DNA of 64,000 bases, from the NCBI GenBank assembly GCA_914767715.1, contig OU612071.1:21881681-21945680 (forward strand), written 5' to 3'. Positions within the stretch are counted from its first letter, which is position 1. The number at the start of each line of letters is the position of its first letter. Below the pieces are notes generated by a model. The model was given only the letters and a program-made list of their open reading frames with translations. It was not told the DNA's origin and did not search any database. Positions 37,081 through 47,329 of the stretch are shown here, piece by piece. The stretch is from Membranipora membranacea (lineage: Eukaryota; Bryozoa; Gymnolaemata; Cheilostomatida; Membraniporidae). Made by a program: the position numbers and the translations under genes.

Positions 37081-37699
37081 TAAAACAAGTAAATTTTAAG
37101 CTTTAAGTTCTGTTCTGCTCCTGTTCGGCCTCAAGAGAGTGGCTGATCATTCCAATGAAGCATAGTGATATTCGGACCAAAGACTCTTACAAAGGGAGAG
37201 GGTGATTTAAATATACCTGATCAGCTATTTATTTTGGTCGCCACGCCAATTCATATGTAAAGGCGCAACCTCCGCATTTGATCCAGATGGATTGATCCCG
37301 TTTCCAAAGTTCTCAACAAGAATATGAAAATATTTTGAATGATGGCACAATTGTCATTGGATGGTACTTGCTTACTACTTTTGCGGTTAACATCCATTAA
37401 ACAGTTTCCTAATTTAGTTTGGTTGTGGGCAAATTAAAGTGGCAAGATAACAAAAGCCGCAACACAACCAATCCTTCTTCAGGCTTCCTTCCAATAACAA
37501 CTGTATGTCTGAAAAATGGACTTTCACTTTGTTATTATTGACATAATTTACCTATATTAGATATCAATGTCAATGTTCTTCACATTTTATTGAAGTATTA
37601 TAATGACTGCCACAATTTTTGATAAACTTTTTTTAGGACCTCAATCTCTGATTTACTGGAAATTAACACAATGCAAAACACCAACAAACCAACAGTCAG

Positions 37700-37812
37700 T
37701 GTGTTAGGAGTTATCCTCTCATGCACTGATAGATGGTAACTCCCAAATTTAATCTCACAGCTCTCTTATGTGAGGAGGTTGGATTAGTGGTTTTTCCTTT
37801 TTCTTCTGATGG
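37700..37812 (+). repeat. 5' LTR of the BEL element, first part
   Basis: Matches 59978-60090 of the 3' LTR (TGTGTTAGG, then TTATCCTCTCATGCA, then the TCTCACAGCTCTCTTATGTG segment). It breaks off after TCTTCTGATGG, which is repeated at 44093-44103 where the LTR resumes. Confidence 0.9.
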
Positions 37813-39404
37813 GTGAGTCTGTAGGCCCGCGAAGTTTTGGAGATGTGACCAGTTTCAAAAAAAGTGGAGTCGTTGATATATTCAAAATCTCCATTTTTAA
37901 TTTTGCAAGAAGTATATAATTTAAGTCTCTCTTATCCATGCTCTGGCATCAGTGAAATAATAATGTGCATATGGAGCTATGGTACTGTATAAATTAAGAT
38001 ATATCTTTCTCCTCTTCTCACTTCTCTGACACTTCTTTGATTCAATTTAATTCTTCAATGAATGATGATGATTGTATGATGTAGACTAGTGACAGTGTTG
38101 ATGGATGGATAGACAACCACAGAAATGAGTGCCTGGAGTGACCCAAGGACTGGATGATGGGGTTCTGCTACTGGCTCCACGACCTGATTTCTTCTATTGA
38201 ACATCACATTGAACTAGTTGGACTGTTCAAGCAAGCAAGTAGTTAAGAGGACTCTCTCAGGACCTCTAACTCATAGTAGGTATCTGGAGTTACAAACAAG
38301 GAAATTTTTACTCCTTGTTACAACCATGTATACTTTGCCCAATATCCAAATAGATGGTACTTATCTAGTCAGGTTTGGATAATTCAGTCAGGTAATTCAA
38401 GGTCGACTATCCCAAAACCTGGGTTTCTGCGGTTAAGTTTAACTTGCCCTCCATGATCCAGGGTTTGATTGGACAAACATTGAGAAGATCTGTTAAATAT
38501 GCATTATTATAAACTAGTCTAGATGACTGGCTTAAGCCAGATTCTTTTTTCACCATTGGTTTTGACAAGATGCCCTATATGCAATATTATACTGACCCTT
38601 TTATTCATTAAATGACAATTGATTGAACATACGAATCTCAACATTGACCAGCCATTCATGGAGTCCCATGTGCTCTAGCTTGCTTTAAAAAGCTGGCAAC
38701 ATGATGTTTAACAACTATGGCATTGTTGCAGATAATCATTATTCACTTCTGTTATCTCTATAAAGAAACATAAAGAAAAAAGGATAGCATTGAGCAATGT
38801 ACATTCACAAATTACAGTGTAGAAGACGAGTGAAACTACTGGAGAGTAACTGTGGTTATTGATTCCAGAATGTTCTAGGTCACTATGCAGGGAGACTTAG
38901 GCCGTATTTCCCTGTTTGGTGTCATAACAGATGATTTCATTCTATCGGTAAGTTTTCAAAACGATCTGTATATTTTTCCTCAATCTATATTCAACAGAAG
39001 ATCCTACACTAGACTACATCCCTGATCCTTAAGTGTATTTTGGAATAAACATAAACTGAATCCAATGTCAGCGGAGAACCAAGGAAAGGATGATGAAGTT
39101 GGCCAGGCGCAACGATTCCTGGGTAAAATATCAGCTCGGTCATATTTAATTTATATAACTTTTCACCTGTTTTACTCAGTAGTCTCTATTACAGACTGTT
39201 CATCAAGAGTTTGCATCACAGTTCAAGGCTTATGTCTCCCACTCCTTGTTGTGTGTAGTTATTGTAACACCTTGTGGATTTGGTGTCATTGCCTTTCTTT
39301 AATATCATATGCAGCTTATAATTGCAATCCACCTTTAGTTCAGCTGAAATCACTAATTCACCATGGGGCAGACTCTAGCAAGAGCAAAAACGGGTACCTC
39401 CAAT

Positions 39405-39709
39405 GCTGCGGTTGACTGACCTTGTCTGACCGGCTTTTAAGACGGTGTCTGGCAATTCGAGCAGTGCTCGTTTTGCCGTCTGAAGACTGCCCGTCTTAAC
39501 ACAAATTCCTAATTAAGCGATCACAATACTGCCCTTTGTTCTATCACTCACATTTATTTTCTGTTTACGTTACTCTGAGACTGACATTGGCTAAGCCGGT
39601 GCTATGTAAACACATGCCAGTCTCAGACTCTGGCTCAGACTTGGGGTTAAAGACTGCTCAGTCTTGAGTTGGTAGCCAGCTGACGGAGACGGCCTAATGT
39701 AAACGCAGC
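39405..39709. mobile_element. Possible MITE
   Basis: The ends GCTGCGGTTGACTGACC and GGCCTAATGTAAACGCAGC are imperfect inverted repeats over about 30 bp, and the interior (GACGGTGTCTGGCAATTCG...) is itself hairpin-rich. I could not find a convincing target duplication. Confidence 0.35.
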
Positions 39710-39790
39710 TTTATACATACAACTTTAGTATGTTAGAGGTCTGATGTAGTTTGGAGGTTTTTTCATTGCATAGGAGGGGGTATAGAGTGT

Positions 39791-39840
39791 AGCTCAGTGT
39801 AGCTCAGTGTAGCTCAGTGTAGCTCAGTGTAGCTCAGTGT
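39791..39840. repeat. 10-bp tandem repeat, five perfect copies
   Basis: Unit AGCTCAGTGT, identical in all five copies, with two degenerate units beside it. The phase TAGCTCAGTG resembles a pol III A box, probably by chance. Confidence 0.95.
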
Positions 39841-41106
39841 GTGTGAGAGAACTTAGAGTAGTAAACGTCCTCACTAGCACAACTGTTGGGTAATTGTTTT
39901 ATGATGCGTGTTGGAACCATTTGCCATATACATATGCGTACGCTAATTGAGACATTGATCACATTATGTGCAAACAATTAACACAGACTGATTGCTAAAA
40001 TCGGGGTATATGATCAGTGAAATAGGTGAAGAAGTGACCATTTTTTATCATGGTACAATTTAATAATAATGACATCGTTCATTAAATTCACTCCGTGATC
40101 TTGACAATCATTTTCCGCAAATTATTGCCCGTAAGGTGATAATTTTGAGGTTGATGCCTCCATTACTTATTTTTGAGCTATACAGAATCCATTAGCACCT
40201 AAGACTTCACGGAAAATCATATTAACTATAAGTGAGGCATTTTATCAAGGGTAACGCTGAACAAAATCAATTTGAATTGAGACTGATTATCTGCCAGAAG
40301 ACTTTGTGTCTGAGAAAAAAGCATGCCTGTATCTAAATTGTCAAGGCTTGGATAAAGCATGATAAGTGGTGTCTTTTTTTATTAATATGTGTACTGTTTC
40401 AGAGTCTCAAAAAACGTGTACTGCTACCAACATAAGTTCACGCATCTGATACAGTTTGCACCTCAATACAACTAGCAGGCCAGTCTCTGTTGGTGTACCT
40501 GTCTCACCACTGTCGCTGTCAACACCTGTGTGTCCAAGGTGATGGAGTTCCCTCCACCAAAACCTCACCGAAGTGATAATGATGATACATTATTGGTCTG
40601 CCAAGTACTGTTTTAGTAAGTAGGTTTATATTCTAACCCTCTCTTACCAATGCTCTATATTTTTTTAGACTTGATCACTGTCTCTGATGCAAAGTTTGAA
40701 ACGCATGGGCATTCTTCAAATTGAAATAACTAGGGACATGAGAAAAAATTTCATTTTTCTAGTTGGCTTTCTTACTCTGATGAATGAAAATTCATCTTTT
40801 CAAGCAACCAGACTTGTCCATTTCCATAATACTGGTGAATTCATCTTCCTTCAAGATATTCAAAGCTGCTCAAATTGATACTTCACATTAGGGTATTGTC
40901 TGTTCGTTGTGTATGAGAAGGCGATCATGAACTTTATGATCAGAAATTATCTAGTCCATAATGTTCTAAATAGATATACCATTCATCCTCGTGTCCATTG
41001 CATTGTCCATCTTTGCATTTTTTGGTTATTTGATATTTTGATGGAGTGTATGATTGATACAGAAATGACATGACATATTATACTAATAATAATATTTATG
41101 TTTAAG

Positions 41107-42921
41107 GAGATGTTACCTGTGACTGTTCAAGTGGGATAGCCTGCAAGCCAGCGGAGGCAGCCTACGAAAAGAGGGACATGCGACCAAAACACATCTTTGA
41201 TGCAGGTACAGGGTTTAGCTATCTCATTATTCTCCCTATTCAAAGCTTGGCTATTAACTGCTAATACCTGTCATTGCATCACTGCTGCGTTTGGCTGTTT
41301 TGTTGCGTGATCACATATTTGTGTTTTCGCATTGTGCCTCGATTGCTTCACCTTTTCTCATCTCCTGCCTTACTTCCGCATTGTAAGGTAAATTAAAATT
41401 TTATTGCGATGCCTCTCAGTGGAGGAGGTTGAGTTGGTGAAACGGACATAAGCACAGATCCGGAAGGCTGAGTTGCCAGGTGAAGAGTATTGGTTTGGTG
41501 AAGGTATGGTGTTTACTTGTTTTACTGACTTTGTGTGGTCAAGAGCGATGAACGCGTCTCAATATAGCTTTACTTCGCTCAGCATTCACGTGAGAGTCCT
41601 AGCCCCGACCACTGGGAGATGTTCTTACCTCTACAGGTCACAACGAATGCAAGAGTAAAGAACGGGGTTCTTTGCGCGGGGATGTAACTACCTTGTTTGG
41701 TCACTTTCTCAAGATGTGGTGTTACATACCCAAGTAAAATGCCAATAATTCTCACTTATGAGATCTTTTTACATCGAACTGTTCGTGGAATCATTATGAT
41801 CTTTCTGTTCTAGGCCAATAATAGCGTTTTACTACTACCCATAGAGTATTTGCAATGAATGGACTTCATCTGTTGCCTTCCATTGAAAATTCTAAGTGAG
41901 GGCAACTCTGACACTTGGTTTTTATTTGCAAATTGTGTTTGAAAATGTCTGCTAAGTTCCCACCCCATTTCAAACATGGATGTTGCTATTTTATTGCTTG
42001 TAGGAGGTGAAATTGGCTTATAATTTGCGCAAACTAATTGTCAAAATCAGAGTATGAATTCAATGAACTCGGGGGGGGGGGGGAGACTTTGTATCACAGT
42101 GATATTTGAAAAAATAATGGAATTGCACTGCGCAAACTCAGTTCCTATTCAATGATTATACACTGGTATGATCATAAGTCTGAGTATCATGTTTATACCT
42201 TCATTATTCCACCTTATACAATGATTATACCACATTCCTGGCAAAATTATACAACTATAATTATTTAATGTATGGTATAAGTAGACAACTTATTCAATTC
42301 AATTGTAATTATACAATGTAGGTATAATTTCATCTATTTATACTATCATTATCCTTCATGGAATAAGCTCTGAATAGGAACCGATTTTGCACAGTGTTGT
42401 CCATTGATTGATTACACTGCCTGATTTTGACAAACTGTTTCAGCAAAAAAAATGAGTGACAAATCTGAGATGAAAGCCTCAATTAGTTATCTTTGAGCAA
42501 TACAGTGTTTAATGAGCACCCTAGACCTAATAATAAACTTTCAAAGGACACCGTATACAGTAGTGAGGCAGGTTATTGAGGTTGCGGCATGCTATTGAAT
42601 GGTGATCCAAGCTAATGCTCAATATAGTGTTCTGTATATGATGAGCACACATGTCCCTGCCAGCAATACTAGCTTAAGAAATTGTCTTTTCTTTTTACAT
42701 GAGATAACAATTCCATTACTCTATGTAGACAGTATGTGGGCAGGTTTTGAGTATTTTTGTTAGAATTCCATAAATTTTGTTACTCTCCTAAAAGATATAG
42801 ACCATCCATTGTCTGTTCACTGATATTGTTGTCTCATTTTGCAGAAGAACCGGTCACCACTTCTTTGGAGTCCAACTGGAGGTCTCAAAACTGCAACTGG
42901 ACTACTATTACCCCCAAATGA
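41107..42921 (+). other. Two candidate 3' exons of an unknown gene
   Basis: Segment 41107-41205 lies between an acceptor (TTTAAG) and a donor (CAG|GTACAG) and reads DVTCDCSSGIACKPAEAAY. Segment 42845-42921 follows TCATTTTGCAG and continues in the same phase (EEPVTTSLESNWRSQ) to TGA. Phase agreement across a 1.6-kb gap is suggestive, but I recognise no family and find no clear upstream exons. Both lie in the 6.28-kb insertion. Confidence 0.25.
42126..42396. mobile_element. 271-bp MITE with CACTG ends
   Basis: Begins CACTGCGCAAACTCAGTTCC and ends with the near-complement GGAACCGATTTTGCACAGTG. The ends pair over about 26 bp. TTG flanks both sides (42123-42125 and 42397-42399). The end sequence and 3-bp duplication resemble the 4.07-kb fold-back element at 14.9-19.0 kb. 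Confidence 0.68.
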
Positions 42922-43650
42922 TAGTGTGCGCAATGGAAACATGATGAAACACCACTGAATATTGTTGGTATGCTTTTATTGGCTGCAAAATATGAAAAAT
43001 AATTCCTCCTGGGAGATAGATCACATATCAGTCTTACTGGTGCTCACGAGCGATAAGCACGTCTTGCTATAGCTAAACTTCACTAAGACTTCATGTGAGA
43101 CTGACTGCTAGGAACAGGAGTGGAATGAATGCAATGATTAGTTTCTCTTTCCTCATATTTACTCTCTATTTCATTATCGATGTTTTAACATGTAACAGGT
43201 GACAACTTTACTAAACGTAACTGAAAAGTAGCAGACAACCACTAATTTTCACCATCTTATTTGACTTATCTACCGTTAATTTGGCACTCAATTTTTTTAC
43301 CATGGTCTGTACTCCTGTCTTTTTCTATAAAATACTGAAGCATTGTGCTTTTATTATTTTATATGTACCCTCAATCTAGTCAATCGTGTGCTTGAACTCA
43401 TATTTCTGTTTTCATAGAGGTATTAAAATGTAATGGTCGTTTCTTGATTCATGTCTAGTTCTAACACAGTTTCGTCTATTATCGGCAAGGAAATACAACA
43501 AAATCATGTCTCCGTGAATGTGTAGCAAATATTCTATTCCAATAAAACCACATTACCAAAAAGCAAAAAGAAAATTGATTTGTAATGTAATCCTAACTGC
43601 TACACCTTTGTGGCGTGGCCGTGCACGTAAAGGCATGCATGTGTGCGAGT

Positions 43651-43682
43651 GAGTACTGCCTGTTAACACGGAGGCAGTACTC
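43651..43682. repeat. Small perfect hairpin
   Basis: GAGTACTGCCT at 43651-43661 pairs exactly with AGGCAGTACTC at 43672-43682 across a 10-nt loop. It sits near the right end of the 6.28-kb insertion. No poly-T follows, so it is not a terminator in any usual sense. Confidence 0.6.
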
Positions 43683-44103
43683 CTTACAAGCAAGGAGAAA
43701 ACAGATAAACTTACTCCTTTCCACAAGTGACGTAGCAAATGCATTGGGTACTTGTGATGCAGTAACTGATACCGTGTCCGTAAGATCACAAGTCATAATT
43801 TGTGCCAGGTGAAAAAATGAATAGCCAAACCCATCTAAAAGTCCTATTGCTTTACTAGTAGTACTTGAACACACTGATATGAGCTTAGGGGGTTCCTTTA
43901 CCAACCCACAAGAGGGTTAGAATTGAAGAAAATCACTTACCGGAGTTTCCCTCTCATGTCATTTTGCAAAAACTTCCTAGCAGTTGGAAACCTATGAAGA
44001 CAATATAAGTACAACCCACAAACTCAAAATATCTGCGCAATACTGAAACTCGCGGGTGCGCGGGGAAGCAGGGCGGGCCTGTAGCCTTTTCGTCTTCTGA
44101 TGG

Positions 44104-44391
44104 TTCTGAGGAGACACATGCTTTGTCCACAGAAATTTTGCTAAGTTATCCCCTGATACATCACCATATGTAAGTGTTTCTACATTGTTGTTTTCTGCAT
44201 TATGTGTAGTAGTGTTATATGTGTTTTGCTTATCTGAAGAGCTGTTTCTATGAGCAAAGATGAGATTAATATTCAGTTTTGTGTGGCCTCAAGCATATGG
44301 TAAATTTCACCATATTAATTTTAGGTACAACCTCTGTGGCAATAAACTAAAGATAAGATAACTACAGTAAATCTACACAGATCCCAATACA
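44104..44391 (+). repeat. 5' LTR of the BEL element, remainder
   Basis: Continues the LTR from TTCTGAGGAGACACATG to CCCAATACA and aligns with 60091-60379. It contains AATAAA at 44341-44346, the likely polyadenylation signal of the LTR. The internal region starts at 44392. I could not identify the tRNA primer-binding site. Confidence 0.88.
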
Positions 44392-44419
44392 GTACATATG
44401 CTCAGTGAAATATCAATCC

Positions 44420-47251
44420 ATGGCTGATAGTGAAGTTGTAAGCGCGATAGCTAATCTAAAGAAAGTCCGCACATCGCTCAAAGTAAAGCTCACTTCTGCA
44501 ACAACACAGCTATGTAAATGCTCACCATTAGATAGAAAGCTTCTTGATGATTTCTATGCTAAAGTCAACTCTATATATGCTGATTTATGCGACGCTCACT
44601 ACGAATATGCTGAGTTGGTCGCTGATGATGATTATGATTCACACCGTGTGGTCAATGGCTTAGACGTCACACAATACTACGAATCGTTTACCGAAGATCA
44701 TGCTAAAGCTCTCGACACTTGTACTCATCATAAAGCTGCATTCATTGGTCATGAGATACAGTTAGCTTTGGGTCAAATAGCTTGATGAACTCGGTGATGC
44801 CGTCGATAAATCTAGAATCACCACATTTATTGAACATTTATCCATGTTATCCGTACAATATCATTCAATCCATAACGATACTAATTTAGAATTAGAGAGT
44901 GCTATTGTATATCTAGGTAAGGTTAGTTTCTCCTTGTCTAATGCTCGCTTATGTACAAGCAATGCTTTGTCTGGTGGGGAGGATAGTGGGGCGGGTGGTT
45001 CACAGCGGGTCACTACTAATGACACATCAACATCACAAACTTTTACAACTCACACATCACAAACACCCAGTGTTAGTTCCAGTGATCATGTTAGTATAGG
45101 GGTTAGTTCCAGTGGTATTGTAAGTTCCAGTGTCAGCAGTAGTAATGTGATTGTTCAAACTACTGGTACTAGTGCTATTAGTACAAGCTCAGGTAACATA
45201 GTATCCACGCCGTCTTGAAGTATAGCAGCTAATATTGCTTCAAATGTTAGTTTAGTGAGCCAACCAAATCAGTTACTCACTCCTCAACCACATGCTCTTA
45301 GTGGTTTGCCGTCAGTTATTTCTCAGTCTAGTTTCCTACCTTCTAGAATGTCCACTCAAGTTCAAGCATCAACTGGATCTCACTTGTATTCTAGAGTCAA
45401 TGATCTCTCTGTTGTGTCTGCCTATGATGGTTATATTCCACCATCGATTCACCCAAACAACACTCCCTCCTCTAGTATGCATGTTGCTCAAGCTCATAGT
45501 CATTATAATTCAAAATTCCAAAAATGTTCTCCTCCTTCCTTTGATGGTAAAAAGAGAGATTGGCCCGAGCTCCGGACCGCATGGAGAAGGTATGCTGCTT
45601 CTGAGTTTCATTGTGATGAAGATAGAGCCACAGCCAGCCCGTAAAAGCGTTGGCGATCGTGTCCGTAGGCGGTCGCTAAGGGGGTGGGTGGGAAGCTAGG
45701 GAAACTCTGTTTTTTGCAATTTATCACCTTTTTTTATTTTAGCACCTGTTTACAGCACTTTTGCCTCATCTCACAGAGTTCTAACCCTGTTTTTCAGATT
45801 CCTCATACCTTAAAACATACATCAATGTTGTCACATCAATAAAATAACATAAATGTGCAGACTTATTAATGGTTGTCTTCTCCTATGTCTGGGCATTCTC
45901 AGACACGGCACTTTTCGGAGACTCGAAAATGATTTATGTAAATTAAGGCTCGCTAGAAATGGTCCTTAGGCTACGTTATATGTTGTGATATGAAATTGAC
46001 TTCTTTTTTCCCTATATTTTCCCATGCTAATTAAATAGTTGTCTTCCCATGATAATAAAATCTGACCGAAACGATAACTCCTAATAAAATATAACGAGTC
46101 TTATTCATTTTAAACAAGCTAGCAGTTTCCGAAAAGTGCCGTGTCTGAGAATGCCCAGACATAGGAGAAGACTACCATTAATAAGTCTGCACATTTATGT
46201 TATTTTATTGATGTGACAACATCAATAAAAGGTATGAGGAATCTGAAAAAAACAGGGTTAGAACTCTGTGAGATGAGTCAAAAGTGCTGTAAGCAGGCGC
46301 TAAAGTTGAAAAAGTAATAAATTGCAAAAAACGGAGTTTCCTAGCTTCCCACCCACCCCCTTATTGACCGCCTACGGTCGCGATCGCCATCCCGAACGCT
46401 TTTAAGGGCTGGCTGTGGATAGAGCTAGTGCTCTGAGGCGGAGTTTGGTTGGTGAGGCACTTAAGTGTGTGCGTTCTATTTTCTCATCACAGTCAAATGC
46501 TTATGTGAGAATGTGGAATAGGCTCGATGGAAGGAATAGTGATATTAGCATGTGTGTTCAGACGGTATCTGATGACCTGAGTAAACTAAGAATCATCAAA
46601 GCCGAGGATCACAAAGGTCTTGGCGATTTTGCTGATGAGTTAGAAATGTGTTATAGCCAACTAGCTGAAGTTGGACAGATCAAGTCGATAAATATGAATC
46701 ACATTGATTCTTTGTCTGATCAGTTACCTAGACATGTTCGTGAGAACTGGAATGTTGTCTATGAAAATCTACCCATAGATGATAAGATTCATCCATTCTC
46801 AAGTTTCATGAGATTCATGAAAGGTCGTAGATCTGCTGTAGCTCGCTTAGCTGAAAGACAGAGCCAGATGAAGTGTGTGCAGGTAGACGATGGTAAGGCT
46901 AGAATTCAGACTACCCAAGCAGCTCGCACTCATGATGCCGTTTCTATGGAGAGACCTATAGATTCAGGGTCTAGTAGTACAGTGGTAAAGGAGTATAAGA
47001 AGCCTGTTCAACCTCAATGCCTGATACACACTGAGGCAAATCATGATACAGCAGCCTGTTCCGATTTGCTGAAATGTAGTGTCGATGATCGATACAAACT
47101 GGTGTCGGATAAAAAATCTTGTTTCAGGTGCCTTGGGAATCACTTCATTCGCTCATATCGTTCTAAGAGTCAGTGTCATAAGTGTGATAAAAAAGATCAC
47201 CATGTTCTCCTATGTAAATATGACAAGAAGACTAATTCAGGTGATAATTAA
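44420..47251 (+). pseudogene. BEL/Pao gag, interrupted and degraded
   Basis: The start MADSEVVSAIANLKKVRTSL opens an alpha-helical N-terminal region. A frameshift near 44785 follows, then a Ser/Thr-rich linker with an in-frame TGA at 45216-45218. The conserved gag segment SPPSFDGKKRDWPELRTAW (DUF1759-like) comes next. At 45629 a MITE interrupts codon Asp-Arg-Ala. Reading resumes in the same frame at 46418 (DRASALRRSLVG). The C-terminus carries two CCHC-like knuckles (CFRCLGNHF and CHKCDKKDHH). It ends with TAA at 47249. Gag proteins pack the element RNA into particles in the cytoplasm. This copy cannot make a full-length product. Confidence 0.78.
45629..46417. mobile_element. 789-bp palindromic hAT-like MITE
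   Basis: The ends CACAGCCAGCCC and GGGCTGGCTGTG are exact complements. The inverted arms extend about 290 bp each and include GTCTGAGAATGCCCAGACAT near the middle. GATAGAGC flanks both sides (45621-45628 and 46418-46425), an 8-bp duplication as in hAT elements. The gag frame is identical on both sides, so one precise copy of GATAGAGC reconstructs the pre-insertion codons. No transposase is encoded. Confidence 0.85.
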
Positions 47252-47329
47252 GCGAAGAGGTTATTGTGAGTTCAAACAATCATGCAAAGACATTCTCTCA
47301 TCAAGTATTCTTTCCTATACAAGAGGTAT

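Larger units (their letters stand above)
32888..37694. other. Repeat-bearing intergenic stretch
   Basis: Holds the CATTGG hexamer array, a 304-bp tandem duplication with TA microsatellites, and a dispersed repeat, each listed separately. The rest is AT-rich with no domain-bearing frame. Confidence 0.45.
37813..44092. mobile_element. 6.28-kb insertion in the BEL 5' LTR, class unknown
   Basis: The 11-bp word TCTTCTGATGG occurs once in the 3' LTR but flanks this segment on both sides (37802-37812 and 44093-44103), which shows a target duplication. The outer ends (GTGAGTCTGTAGGCCCGC and GGGCCTGTAGCCTTTTCG) share only a weak inverted match around AGGCCCGC. An 11-bp duplication fits Mutator-like elements or target-primed retroposition, but there is no recognisable transposase or poly-A tail. 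It contains two smaller MITE-like pieces and a few splice-bounded candidate exons. Confidence 0.7.

Noticed and set aside
42070-42083. Poly-G run near 42070
   Set aside because: A simple homopolymer prone to sequencing error, with no associated feature.
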